Assembly (NCBI GenBank): GCA_018064605.1
Contig: JAGHUX010000032.1
Span: 1 to 49,960, forward strand
Direction of reading: 5' to 3'
DNA length: 49,960 nt
Origin: Candidatus Limimorpha caballi
GTDB taxonomy: Bacteria > Bacteroidota > Bacteroidia > Bacteroidales > F082
Of the stretch, positions 39,862 through 49,161 are shown in pieces; position 1 is the first letter of the stretch, and every line of letters begins with the position of its first letter. Position numbers and translations under genes: made by a program. The notes under the pieces were generated by a model. The model made no database searches and had not been told where the DNA came from. It worked only from the letters and a program-made list of their open reading frames with translations.

Positions 39862-41517
39862 TTAATTCCGCAAAAGAACCTCCGCGGCCTTCAGTGCTTC
39901 GGGGGTTATTTTGTCGTTGCTCAACATCTTGGCGATTTCCGCAACACGCTCATCCATAGCGAGTTGACGTATGTTTGAATGAGTCTTTTCTCCGCTGTTG
40001 TCCTTGAAAACAAAGAAATGCCGTTTCGCTTTTGACGCTACCTGCGGCAGGTGAGTTATCGAGACAAGTTGCAGTCTCTCCCCCATCAGCTTCATGATGT
40101 CGCCAAGTCTCGAAGCCACCTCGCCGGAGACACCGGTGTCAATCTCATCGAAGACCAAGGTCGGGATATAGTTCTTCTCAGCAGCCACCGCCTTGATTGC
40201 CAACATCAAACGCGAGAGTTCGCCGCCAGAAGCGACACGCGACATCTCGTCAGGTGCAACGCCCTTGTTGGCTGAGAACATGAAACAGACCTTATCGAGG
40301 CCGACACTGGTGAAATCGTCAAGCCGCGAACATTCAATCTCAAAGACACCATGCGGCATCGCAAGTTGACGTATTATCTCCGTTACAGATCTCTCGAACG
40401 TTTTCTTCGCATCCAGTCGCCTGTCGGACAACGACTTGGCAAGTCTTGCAAGTTCCACTTTTATTTTTTTCAACTCTTTCTCCTTTTCGGCGACCTGCCC
40501 GTCAATATTTGCAAAAGCACTGACTTTCCCGGAAAGTTCCGCCCTTATCTCAAGCAAACCGGCATAATCGGAAACATGATGTTTCAACATGAGACGTTGA
40601 ATCAAGTCGAAGCGTTCTTGCAGTGTCTCAAGAGAATCTTGGTCAAACTGCGTGCTATCTTGCAAAGAATCAATGTCATGCGCGATGTCTTTGAGTTCGA
40701 TCCTCGTTGACTCGATGCGTTCGGCGTACGACTCCGCCTGCGGCATGAATTTCTTCAGATGCTCAACATTTGACTTCAACTCATTAAGTTGTTCGAGTAT
40801 GGACATCTCCGACTCTTGAAGCATATTCGCTGACTGCGCCAGCAGCGTTTTAACCTCCTCGGCATTTTCCAACACTTCAAGACGACGCGTAACGTCTTCA
40901 TATTCATCATCCTGAAGATTTGATTTCACAAGTTCATCGAGTTGGAAGGCGAGGAAGTCGTTTTCAGCGACATTTTTTTCAGATATTTCGCGAAGATGTT
41001 TCAATTCATTCAAGCAGAAAATATATGAGCGATAAACCTTCTGATATTCAATGAGTAAAGGGATATTATCGGCAGCATCGTCAAGGAGTTTCAGCTGGAA
41101 TTCCGAGTTTGTGAGGAGAAGCGAGTCGTGCTGTGAGTGGATGTCAACGAGTTGCGATCCGAGTTCCTTTATCTGTTGCAACGACACCGGCGTATCGTTG
41201 ATGAAGGCGCGTGACTTTCTTGAAGTCGTGAGTTCGCGTCTCAAGACACATTCGCTGTCATAGTCGATGTCGTTTTCATCAAAGAATGGCTTAAGTCGTT
41301 CATCGTCAATGGAAAATGTCGCTTCAACCACACATTTCTTCGTCTCATCGAGCATGACACCCGAATCGGCACGTTCACCGAGGACGAAACCGAGAGCGCC
41401 GAGAAGAATCGACTTGCCTGCGCCCGTCTCGCCGGTGATGACACTGAACCCGTTCTCAAAATCAATTGACAACGAATCAATTAGAGCAAAATTTGATATG
41501 TCTAAATGTCTGATCAT
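39862..41517 (-). CDS. recN: DNA repair ATPase RecN
   Basis: This 551-residue SMC-like protein has an N-terminal Walker A GETGAGKSILLGALG, a central coiled coil (about 160-370) and C-terminal DEIDTGVSGEVA with the H-loop SITHLPQVA. It helps repair double-strand breaks. It is the last gene of the bamD-rpoZ-porD-recN cluster and lies tail to tail with the PNGase F-like gene, 13 bp apart. Confidence 0.96.
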   Translation of the reverse strand: MIRHLDISNFALIDSLSIDFENGFSVITGETGAGKSILLGALGFVLGERADSGVMLDETKKCVVEATFSIDDERLKPFFDENDIDYDSECVLRRELTTSRKSRAFINDTPVSLQQIKELGSQLVDIHSQHDSLLLTNSEFQLKLLDDAADNIPLLIEYQKVYRSYIFCLNELKHLREISEKNVAENDFLAFQLDELVKSNLQDDEYEDVTRRLEVLENAEEVKTLLAQSANMLQESEMSILEQLNELKSNVEHLKKFMPQAESYAERIESTRIELKDIAHDIDSLQDSTQFDQDSLETLQERFDLIQRLMLKHHVSDYAGLLEIRAELSGKVSAFANIDGQVAEKEKELKKIKVELARLAKSLSDRRLDAKKTFERSVTEIIRQLAMPHGVFEIECSRLDDFTSVGLDKVCFMFSANKGVAPDEMSRVASGGELSRLMLAIKAVAAEKNYIPTLVFDEIDTGVSGEVASRLGDIMKLMGERLQLVSITHLPQVASKAKRHFFVFKDNSGEKTHSNIRQLAMDERVAEIAKMLSNDKITPEALKAAEVLLRN

Positions 41518-41562
41518 TCAATTCATTGACAGATTACCGGCACAGTGCGTCCGCTTAAAACT

Positions 41563-42480
41563 TTATTTTTTGGAGTTCAGAAGCTGTTCATACTCTTCAG
41601 CATGCGAACCGTCGATTTCGCGTAAGATATTGACAGCCTTCGTCTTTTCCTGCTGTGGTCCTTCCGAATAGATGCTCTTCCACTCGCCACGTTTTGTGTC
41701 GTTGAGAATTGATATGAAATACAGATTTGGTTTGCTTGACGACACCTGTTTAAGGCAATCCAGTGATTTTGTAATCGCCGTGCGACCGTTATCGACCTTG
41801 CCGTTTCCCATGACATCAAGGCCAAGTCTGTGATATTCATAGTAATACTGTCGCAAAGGCTTGTATGCGTCATTGGTCATGTTTTCCAAGAGCCAATAGC
41901 GGTTTCGGTTGCCGTCAAAAGCCTTCCATCCTGCTTCCGTGGCACTCTGCGCCGCGTTGACGATTTTTTCCGCGACGTCAAAGAAATTCTCCCCGCCGTA
42001 AAGTCCGAAAGAGTCGAAATAAATACCCAGACTGTAATATGCATAAAATGCCAGCAACGATGACAGATTCGACATATACATGTTTTCATTGAAGTCAAGT
42101 TGCTGACCTTCAATGTATTCGAACATAAAGTCATTGTCAACATAATTGAACAAAGGTGTCGTAATCGAAGCATTGAACACCGGACGGCGCAACGCGATGT
42201 TCATCTGGCCTGAAATGACATTATTTTCATAACTCTGCACCGTTATTGCAATCGCGCCCTCGACACGCTCAGCCTGTTCGAGTTTCAGGTTTGTCCACAC
42301 CCTGTTGTTAAGGAAATTGATGATATTTTCCTGCAGCGACTCAAAAACGCGCTGGTCAGTTCCTCCGACCTGCTTGGCGTTGACGGTCACAGTGAAATTC
42401 AGTTCCTGGGCGATGATGTCTTTTCCAAGACAACAGAGGAGCAGCAATAGCGGCAGAATTAATCTCTTCATAAAGGTCAA
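41563..42480 (-). CDS. porD: PorD-family (DUF4835) T9SS-associated protein
   Basis: This 305-residue exported protein has a signal peptide ending CLGKDIIA, followed by the family start QELNFTVTVNAKQVGGTDQRVFESL and FLNNRVWTNLKLE. Members are annotated DUF4835 and, for the Porphyromonas homologue, PorD of the type IX secretion system. Its place between rpoZ and recN is the usual neighbourhood. Its molecular role in secretion is not well defined. Confidence 0.78.
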   Translation of the reverse strand: MTFMKRLILPLLLLLCCLGKDIIAQELNFTVTVNAKQVGGTDQRVFESLQENIINFLNNRVWTNLKLEQAERVEGAIAITVQSYENNVISGQMNIALRRPVFNASITTPLFNYVDNDFMFEYIEGQQLDFNENMYMSNLSSLLAFYAYYSLGIYFDSFGLYGGENFFDVAEKIVNAAQSATEAGWKAFDGNRNRYWLLENMTNDAYKPLRQYYYEYHRLGLDVMGNGKVDNGRTAITKSLDCLKQVSSSKPNLYFISILNDTKRGEWKSIYSEGPQQEKTKAVNILREIDGSHAEEYEQLLNSKK

Positions 42481-42498
42481 ATTGTAAGTTTCTGATAA

Positions 42499-42530
42499 TC
42501 ACACCACTTGACATTAATCAAGTGGTGTGA
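42499..42530. repeat. 13-bp perfect hairpin between rpoZ and porD
   Basis: TCACACCACTTGA (42499-42511) pairs perfectly with TCAAGTGGTGTGA (42518-42530) around CATTAA. No T-run follows on either strand, so it looks like an mRNA processing or stability element, or a deletion scar. Confidence 0.65.
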
Positions 42531-42557
42531 AGAAAAAATAATTTCAGGGGTTGATTT

Positions 42558-42896
42558 TTAGAAGTCACCTTCGTGTTCCTTGTTCGGGTTGCGATAGTAT
42601 ATCTTGTCGTTCAGGAACTCGTCAATGGCGATGAGTGTCGGTTTAGGCAATTTTTCGTAGAACTTTGCCACTTCGATTTGTTCCTTGTTCTCGAAAACCT
42701 CCTCAAGAGTGTCGTTGTTTGACACGAACTCCTCGATTTTCTTGTTGAGCTCAGCCTTCATCTCGTTCGAGATTTGGTTTGCTCTTTTAGACAAGATTGC
42801 AACTGTTTCGTAAATGTTGCCAGTGCCAACGTAGAACTGGTCTTTCTGACGGGTTATGGCGGTTGTCTCCGTCTTCACTTTTCTGAAATCAATCAT
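42558..42896 (-). CDS. rpoZ: DNA-directed RNA polymerase omega subunit (Rpb6-like)
   Basis: This 112-residue protein has the omega/Rpb6 core NIYETVAILSKRANQIS in the first half, which supports RNA polymerase assembly. It starts one base after bamD ends. The length and the position beside bamD are typical of Bacteroidota. Confidence 0.85.
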   Translation of the reverse strand: MIDFRKVKTETTAITRQKDQFYVGTGNIYETVAILSKRANQISNEMKAELNKKIEEFVSNNDTLEEVFENKEQIEVAKFYEKLPKPTLIAIDEFLNDKIYYRNPNKEHEGDF

Positions 42897-42897
42897 T

Positions 42898-43698
42898 TTA
42901 TTTATATTTGCTTAATTTTTCTCTGATTTTAACAACTACAGGCTCCAATTCCTTGATATACTTGCTGTCAGGGAAAATATACGAGAGCGTGTTGAATTTC
43001 TCAATCGCCAATTCATAACGTTCGCGTTGTTTCCCGACGACGCTTTTTTCAGCATATCTGTTGTAATTCACGACCATATACGCAAGAATCTCCTCACGAT
43101 GTACGGTCCCTGGATAGTCTTTCATGAATGTCTCGAAAGAAACGGTCGCCGCCTGATACTCCTCTGTTTTGAAGTATAGCAGGCACTTTTCGTAGTCTTT
43201 CTCCTCAAGTTTCCTCCTGAGAGTGTCAATTTTCCCGTTCGCCGACTCGACATTCTCGCTTTCCGGATACATGTTGATGAAATTCTGGAACTCTTTGATC
43301 GCATTGTCCGTATCGGTCTGGTCCAAACTCAAACTCGGTGAGAGTTTGTAATAGCACATGGCACTTTTGTACAAAGCGTCCTCTGTCCTTTGCGCGAACG
43401 GGTAATTGGCGGCGTAACGTTTGTAATACTGGCTCGCAATCTCGTAATCCGCTTTATGATAATAACATTCAGCTGTCAGATATGCAATATTCTCCCCCTC
43501 CGACTTGCCACGATATGCCGACTGCAAAACGTCAAACAACTGTAAAGTACGGTCGTAGTTTTTGTTTTCATAATAACGCAAGGCCTCCGCATATTTAGCC
43601 TCATTGTCCGTGCTTTTCAGTAATTTCGAGTATTTGCTGCATGATGTGGGCATCACAAGACACAACATTGCCAGTATTAAAATCTTACTTTTTTGCAT
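42898..43698 (-). CDS. bamD: Outer membrane protein assembly lipoprotein BamD
   Basis: This 266-residue lipoprotein has a lipobox MPTSC (Cys20) followed by about five TPR units (YAEALRYYENKNYDRTLQLF onward). It is the essential BAM component that recruits outer membrane protein substrates. The -7 box at 43703-43710 is only four bases from the ATG, suggesting a leaderless message. Confidence 0.92.
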   Translation of the reverse strand: MQKSKILILAMLCLVMPTSCSKYSKLLKSTDNEAKYAEALRYYENKNYDRTLQLFDVLQSAYRGKSEGENIAYLTAECYYHKADYEIASQYYKRYAANYPFAQRTEDALYKSAMCYYKLSPSLSLDQTDTDNAIKEFQNFINMYPESENVESANGKIDTLRRKLEEKDYEKCLLYFKTEEYQAATVSFETFMKDYPGTVHREEILAYMVVNYNRYAEKSVVGKQRERYELAIEKFNTLSYIFPDSKYIKELEPVVVKIREKLSKYK

Positions 43699-43702
43699 GT
43701 CG

Positions 43703-43710
43703 CAAAATTA
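43703..43710 (-). promoter_or_regulatory. -7 box directly abutting the bamD start
   Basis: The minus strand reads TAATTTTG, then four bases, then ATG at 43698, the same arrangement as at 13277-13289. Confidence 0.6.
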
Positions 43711-43762
43711 CAATTTTTTTAGTTTGATAATAACGACTTTAATCAGAAAAAATTGCACGGAA

Positions 43763-46291
43763 TCATTCGACGACAACTTTTCTGACAACACTTCTGTCTT
43801 CACACTTCACATTCAGGAAATAGACTCCGGAACAGACATCCTCAACATTGATTTCCAACGCATTACATTCTTTAACGAGTTGTCCTTGAATATTATAGAG
43901 TGAAATAACAACATTATCTTTTTCATTCAATCCATTGATACGGATTATTGTCGATGCCGGATTCGGGCAGATTTCGATGTCATTTTCAGACATTTCAGCG
44001 GCTCCAAGGCACTCATCGACATAGAAAACGACCGCCGCCGTCTCGGAATTTTCGCCATCGTCCACCACGACGGTGTATTTGAACTCACCAGCTGTCGTTG
44101 ATGTGAACAAAGGAGAATCCGATGTCGGGTCATCGAGGTTTTCGGCCGGCGACCACTGATAAGTGTAGTTGCCGCTGCCACCCGTTGCTGACACATACAA
44201 GTTCATCGACTCACCGACACACAAGGTGTCTTTATCGGCGGAGGCCTCCACCACCAACGGCTCGACCACGCCCTCGCAACTAACGTATGCCGCCCAGCCA
44301 GCCTTGTTCTGACTGTAGTCTGACGTAAACTTGAAGGTCAGTGCGCCATCATCATTCGTCGCAACAAATGAATTCGAGATTGAAGAGCCGCTGAAAGTGC
44401 CCATTGACGCTGATGATGACGAAGTCCCGTCATAGACATACAATTTGTCGTATCCCGACTCCGTGTTGAACATCGAGAACTCGACTTTCACCTTGGCGCC
44501 TGCGACCTCGGGGTATATTGTCATCGTGATATTCTCATTGTCAGAATAGTTTCCGTTTGCGCCGCCTGTATCGTAAAACATTGAGCCACAAGTCGTTTCG
44601 CTTCCGCTGTGCATATTGAAAGCAGGAACCGCATTGATGTAATTCGGGATGTATTTGGTGTCGGTGTCGCCGTTTGCGTTGCTTACCGTAAGACGGACAC
44701 CGAAGCTGCCCGCCTCGTCGTATCTGATGTTTGTCGGGTTCTGAACCGTTGATGTTGAAGGAGTTGCGCCTTCAAACTCCCAGCTCCAGCTGTTGATTCC
44801 CGCGCCCCATGACTCATCGGTGAAATTCACCGTCCCGCCGAGAGCGACACCTGTCGAGCTCGCGCCGAAACCGGCGATGATTCCTTCAACGGCGACGAGC
44901 TGGACATTGAGGTTTGTCGTCTGGCCGTCAACCACAGTGACAGTGTATTCCTTTGGATAATAACCGTTTGCGGTAAACCTGACAGTATATGTGCCGCCTT
45001 TTATCGGGCGGTGATAATCGCCTGCCGGAAGATGGCTCTCAACAACCGAATAATTTTGGTCATGACCGACGATTGTGACCGTCGCCTCCACCGGTTGCCC
45101 TGATACAGAGTCAGTTACGACACCATGAATGCCGTTCAAGCATTGATTCATGTACGCAAAAATCGAGTTATGGTTGTAATTCCAGAAACTCGGCATCTGG
45201 CTTCCTGACGGGCATTTAGTATTTGAGCATTCGATACAGACCTCACGGCACTGATGATAGTAGTTCATGAAATCCTGACGTCCGCCGCCAATCTGATACC
45301 ACTGCGAGCCGTTGGTTATGCCGTTATTCAAATATGTCATGTAACTTGGATTGACCTGATGTGCAAGGTCAGCGTATTCACGGCAAACATACTGCCACCA
45401 TGCGTCATCGGCATGAAGTGATGTCTCGTTATCCCAAGGATAGTTCATGACTTCAGAGCCACCGTGGTAGTTGGCCGCCATTGTAAACTGATAGTCGTCA
45501 GCGAGTTGCATGAACCATTCTGTTTCAGGGGCATACGGTTCGCCGTCAGGATGCGGGCCGTCGTTGAAGTCAGGATAGTTGCGGTTGAGGTCGATTCCGC
45601 TTGCGTTGTAGCGCACGCTGCCGTTCACGGTGTTGTTTCCGCCGTGATACGTTCCGTCAGGATTTGCGTCAGGGCAGATGAACAGGTCGAGATTTTCCAT
45701 CACGTTCTGGACCTCCGCAATTGCCGGATTTTCAAGCAGATAGTCGATAAGGCGAAGCATCATGATATAACCTGTCGTCTCATCGCCGTGCATTGTTGAA
45801 GAGTATAAAAATTTCGGCTTGCCTTCAGTCACACCGTTATTGAGACGTGCGACGAGAATCTTACGGCCGCTGTTCAGAGTTCCGAGAGTCAGGATTTGGC
45901 ATTTGTCAGGATGGTCGGTGGCGAACTCATACATCATCGCTTCGTAAGCCTCGTATGTCGGGTAAGAATCCCAGTCGTAAGTGGCGCGTGTGCGGCCGTC
46001 ATACATTTTATGATTTTCGAGCATTGAAGGAGGAGTCTGAAGAGTCACTTCATATCCAAGTTTCTGAAATTCAGCAAATTGCCTGTTATTTGCATAAGCC
46101 GTGACGACGTTGCCGTCAACTTTGTCAACCGAGACGGCGTGAGCTATAGCTTTCAAATCATCATTTCCATTCAGGTTGAATGTGAAATAATATTCGCCGC
46201 GCTGTTGCATCAAAGCGCTGAGATTTGTTTCTTGTGCAGACATTCCCAAAGAAACAACCAAGAAAAGGACGAGTAAAAAACGTGTTTTCAT
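43763..46291 (-). CDS. Secreted M14 carboxypeptidase with CarbopepD_reg, PKD, CUB and T9SS domains
   Basis: This 842-residue protein has a signal peptide ending LGMSAQ and an M14 zinc carboxypeptidase domain (about 115-400) with zinc ligands in STMHGDETTGY and NYHGGSE and the catalytic Glu in CIECSNTKCP. It continues with a carboxypeptidase regulatory-like domain (about 405-480), PKD (about 485-560), CUB (about 570-670), another PKD-like domain, and a C-terminal T9SS type A sorting domain (from ICPNPAST to RKVVVE). It would be exported to the surface and trim C-terminal residues. The gene starts four bases after the dapA stop, an unusual position inside a conserved cluster. Confidence 0.93.
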   Translation of the reverse strand: MKTRFLLVLFLVVSLGMSAQETNLSALMQQRGEYYFTFNLNGNDDLKAIAHAVSVDKVDGNVVTAYANNRQFAEFQKLGYEVTLQTPPSMLENHKMYDGRTRATYDWDSYPTYEAYEAMMYEFATDHPDKCQILTLGTLNSGRKILVARLNNGVTEGKPKFLYSSTMHGDETTGYIMMLRLIDYLLENPAIAEVQNVMENLDLFICPDANPDGTYHGGNNTVNGSVRYNASGIDLNRNYPDFNDGPHPDGEPYAPETEWFMQLADDYQFTMAANYHGGSEVMNYPWDNETSLHADDAWWQYVCREYADLAHQVNPSYMTYLNNGITNGSQWYQIGGGRQDFMNYYHQCREVCIECSNTKCPSGSQMPSFWNYNHNSIFAYMNQCLNGIHGVVTDSVSGQPVEATVTIVGHDQNYSVVESHLPAGDYHRPIKGGTYTVRFTANGYYPKEYTVTVVDGQTTNLNVQLVAVEGIIAGFGASSTGVALGGTVNFTDESWGAGINSWSWEFEGATPSTSTVQNPTNIRYDEAGSFGVRLTVSNANGDTDTKYIPNYINAVPAFNMHSGSETTCGSMFYDTGGANGNYSDNENITMTIYPEVAGAKVKVEFSMFNTESGYDKLYVYDGTSSSSASMGTFSGSSISNSFVATNDDGALTFKFTSDYSQNKAGWAAYVSCEGVVEPLVVEASADKDTLCVGESMNLYVSATGGSGNYTYQWSPAENLDDPTSDSPLFTSTTAGEFKYTVVVDDGENSETAAVVFYVDECLGAAEMSENDIEICPNPASTIIRINGLNEKDNVVISLYNIQGQLVKECNALEINVEDVCSGVYFLNVKCEDRSVVRKVVVE

Positions 46292-46295
46292 ATTT

Positions 46296-47186
46296 TTATT
46301 TTAACAATTTATCGCATTCATTTTCAATATCCAAGCGTACTTTTTCGGATGTCGCGACCAACGGCAGACGGAGTACGTTTTTGCACAAGCCGCGATGCGC
46401 CATGAGGGCCTTTATTCCGGCGGGGTTGCCGTCGGCGAATATCAGACCGTTCATTTTCAGCACCTTATAGTGCAGTTTCAGTGCTTCTTTTTCTTCACCT
46501 TCAAGCATCAGGTTCACCATTTTGCAGAACGGTTCCGGGTAGCCGTTGGCGGCCACGGAGATCACGCCTTTCGCGCCGAGAGCCATCATCGGTTGCGTGA
46601 TGCCGTCATCGCCGGAGAGAACGGTGAAGTCGGACGGTTTGTCGCGCAGTATCTCCATGATTTGCTGCAAGTTACCCGACGCCTCTTTCACCGCGATGAT
46701 GTTAGGATGCGTGGCGAGTTCCACCGTCGTCGCGGCCTGGAGGTTCACCCCCACCCTGCCCGGGACGTTATATAAAACAACCGGCACCGGCGAGGCGTCG
46801 GCGACAGCCTTGAAATGAGCCGCCATTCCGCGCTGGTTCGGCTTATTATAATAAGGTACTACGCTCAAGATTCCGTCAACGCCATTAAAACATTGATTCT
46901 TAATATTTTCAACCAATGCCGCAGTGTTGTTCCCGCCCATTCCGAGAAGGATCGGGCAACGACCGGCAGCCGCTTCGACGACAGTCTTAACGACATTCGC
47001 CTTCTCTTCAGCATTCAAGGTCGGAGCTTCAGACGTCGTCCCAAGGGCGACGAGAAACTTCGCGCCATTCTGCAAAGTGAAATCAACAATATTTCTCAAT
47101 GACTGATAATCAACTCTGTAATCATCATCAAACGGAGTTATAAGCGCAACTCCTGTGCCAACAAACGGATTATTTTTCATCATCAT
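46296..47186 (-). CDS. dapA: 4-hydroxy-tetrahydrodipicolinate synthase
   Basis: This 296-residue TIM-barrel enzyme condenses pyruvate with aspartate semialdehyde in lysine and diaminopimelate synthesis. Active-site features are ALGTTSEAPTL, the Tyr of LYNVPGRVG (Tyr139) and the Schiff-base Lys of IAVKEASGN (Lys167). Three in-frame ATGs start the gene; the first overlaps the upstream stop (ATGA), coupling it to the DUF6913 gene. Confidence 0.97.
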   Translation of the reverse strand: MMMKNNPFVGTGVALITPFDDDYRVDYQSLRNIVDFTLQNGAKFLVALGTTSEAPTLNAEEKANVVKTVVEAAAGRCPILLGMGGNNTAALVENIKNQCFNGVDGILSVVPYYNKPNQRGMAAHFKAVADASPVPVVLYNVPGRVGVNLQAATTVELATHPNIIAVKEASGNLQQIMEILRDKPSDFTVLSGDDGITQPMMALGAKGVISVAANGYPEPFCKMVNLMLEGEEKEALKLHYKVLKMNGLIFADGNPAGIKALMAHRGLCKNVLRLPLVATSEKVRLDIENECDKLLK

Positions 47187-47704
47187 TTACCTGATAACAT
47201 CAACAAATATTTATGCAACGCCTCGATTTTCACGGTCATATCATCACTTTTCGAGTCAATCACCAAATCGAAAAGTGCCTTGCTCGACTTTCCGAAGGCT
47301 ATCCTGAACGGAGTCTTCAAGACAGACATGACGTATTCTTCAACAAGCAGTTCGCTTTTACGGCCAGACATGTCCGCAATGAAATCGTAATGTTCCGACG
47401 TCAATGATGACAATGCGGCACCGTTAAACTTCCCGAAGAAATTAAAGTCATTCTTTGTGATAAAAGTGACCTTGTCGTTTGACGGCACGTTTTCCGGCAA
47501 CTCATTGAAGATCACGTAAAAATGACATCTTTTCATCAGAAACAGCCTGTAAAGCAGTGTCTCGACGCTTTTCAATTTCGGATATTGTGTCTCATCCATC
47601 AGCAGGGCGACGGCCGGATACTTCGAGATATCTGGCAGGATGCAGTTCTTTCTTCTCTTGAGAAATGCATTTATCGCTCTGTGTCTGAAGAACTTATCGA
47701 ACAT
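47183..47704 (-). CDS. DUF6913-like hypothetical protein upstream of dapA
   Basis: This 173-residue cytosolic protein starts MFDKFFRHRAINAFLKRRKN and contains NFFGKFNGAALSSLTSEHYD and LVIDSKSDDMTVKIEALHKY. Proteins of this kind sit next to dapA in many Bacteroidota, and their function is unknown. It overlaps dapA by four bases; the -7 box is at 47729-47736. Confidence 0.72.
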   Translation of the reverse strand: MFDKFFRHRAINAFLKRRKNCILPDISKYPAVALLMDETQYPKLKSVETLLYRLFLMKRCHFYVIFNELPENVPSNDKVTFITKNDFNFFGKFNGAALSSLTSEHYDFIADMSGRKSELLVEEYVMSVLKTPFRIAFGKSSKALFDLVIDSKSDDMTVKIEALHKYLLMLSGK

Positions 47705-47728
47705 GACTATCCAAATTTAAAAAGCGCA

Positions 47729-47736
47729 CAAAGATA
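47729..47736 (-). promoter_or_regulatory. -7 box of the DUF6913-dapA operon
   Basis: The minus strand reads TATCTTTG (TAnnTTTG), 24 bp before the start at 47704. Confidence 0.65.
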
Positions 47737-47870
47737 GTGCTTTTTTCAAGAATACCGTACATATTTTTTTGAAAAAAAGACCGGCTGTTCATTCGGGCAT
47801 GGGGAGCGAATGTTTTCACGGAGGCAGGAAAAAATTTTTCAAAGGCATTCCAATCATTAAAAAAGTTTTG

Positions 47871-47878
47871 TATTTTTG
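47871..47878 (+). promoter_or_regulatory. -7 box of the disrupted esterase-like gene
   Basis: TATTTTTG matches TAnnTTTG, 43 bp before the ATG at 47922. Confidence 0.6.
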
Positions 47879-47975
47879 CCGTCTTGAAAATTACAATGTA
47901 GTAAAAACAAAAGGAACTATAATGCTACCAAAAATTCAGACCAAAGCCTACAGTGATTATTTTTGCACAATACTA

Positions 47976-49161
47976 GTGATGCGTTAACCGACGCATCTGC
48001 GGCTGTAAAACATTAAAAAACAATATATTATAACAGTTCTTTGACAACTTCGATTTGAAATGAGTTCGTAATTTTGTGGGCTAATTCCACAGGTTATGAA
48101 CGAAGGAAAGTACATCCTCACTCAAGTCACCAGCTTCATCCCGCGCCAAATCTCCCTCCGCCTCGTAGAGAAGTTCAAGGGAGATTATAGGGTCAGAGAG
48201 TTCAATTGCACAAACCAATTGCAGTATATGCTGTTCGGGCAGCTAACTCCCTGTGAATCATTGAGAGACATCTGTCTTTGCATCGGCCAGAACAAGGATG
48301 CCAAGACATACATTGACTATATTATGCCACAGGACCACGAACTATATGCATTTGATTCAACCACGATGTCGTGCAGTGTGAAACTGATGGAATGGGCCTT
48401 GGGCAAGTATAGCAAAGGTGGGGTCAAGATGCACACCCTCATAGACTTACGAGGAAGCATACCAGTCTTCATTCATATCACCGACGGGCGCTATCACGAC
48501 AGCAACGCGATGGATCTGCTTGAGATTGTCCCCAATGCAATCTACACGATGGACAAAGCTTATGTCGACTTCGAGGCTCTCGCTCGGATAGACGCAGAAG
48601 GAGGTGTCTTCGTGCTTCGGGCAAAGGACAACATGAAGTGTGAGATTGTCTCCACCAACTTCAACGTTGACACTTCGACAGGATTGCTTGAAGACCATAT
48701 CATCAGGCTCACCGGTGTGAAGTCCCGGAAGCTATACCCCAAAGGACTTCGTCTTGTAAGAAGTTGTGATATGGAGTCTGGAGAAGCCATCACCTTCATT
48801 ACAAACATGACAGATACGCTGGAACTCAGTGGGTTAGAAATCGCCAGCATATACCGCCACCAGTGGGATATCGAGTCGTTCTTCAAACTCATAAAGCAGA
48901 ATCTGAACATAAAGCACATGCTTGGATGCTCCGAGAATGCCGTGAAAATCCACCTTTGGACTGCCGTCATCTCATACCTTTTACTAGCCAGAGTCAAGGC
49001 TGTTTACGACAGTCCGTACTCAATCTCGGAGATTGCCACCCTGGTCAAGGTTTGTGCCTTGCGTAAGATGGACCTCAAGGTGCTGGTGACAGAGCCACAA
49101 CCACTCATTCAAAATCAAAATGTCAATGAACTTACTTTATTTTAAAAAATTAACGCATCAG
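47976..49161 (+). mobile_element. IS4-family insertion sequence, internally deleted, with 5-bp target duplication
   Basis: The element carries 12-bp terminal inverted repeats, GTGATGCGTTAA at 47976-47987 and TTAACGCATCAG at 49150-49161, which match at 11 of 12 positions. It is flanked by the direct repeat TACTA (47971-47975 and 49162-49166). It is 1,186 bp long and carries one transposase gene. Removing the element and one TACTA restores an open frame in the host gene. Confidence 0.8.
48096..49145 (+). CDS. IS4-family transposase (YREK motif), internally deleted
   Basis: This 349-residue transposase has the DDE residues in AFDSTTMSC, TMDKAYVDF and the YREK signature YRHQWDIESFFKLIK. The N-terminus MNEGKYILTQVTSFIPRQIS and FGQLTPCESLRDICLCIG match relatives. 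Relatives have roughly 45-50 more residues between SLRDICLCI and the first catalytic Asp; here GQNKDAKTYIDY leads straight to it, so an in-frame internal deletion is likely. Activity is doubtful. Confidence 0.88.
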   Translation: MNEGKYILTQVTSFIPRQISLRLVEKFKGDYRVREFNCTNQLQYMLFGQLTPCESLRDICLCIGQNKDAKTYIDYIMPQDHELYAFDSTTMSCSVKLMEWALGKYSKGGVKMHTLIDLRGSIPVFIHITDGRYHDSNAMDLLEIVPNAIYTMDKAYVDFEALARIDAEGGVFVLRAKDNMKCEIVSTNFNVDTSTGLLEDHIIRLTGVKSRKLYPKGLRLVRSCDMESGEAITFITNMTDTLELSGLEIASIYRHQWDIESFFKLIKQNLNIKHMLGCSENAVKIHLWTAVISYLLLARVKAVYDSPYSISEIATLVKVCALRKMDLKVLVTEPQPLIQNQNVNELTLF

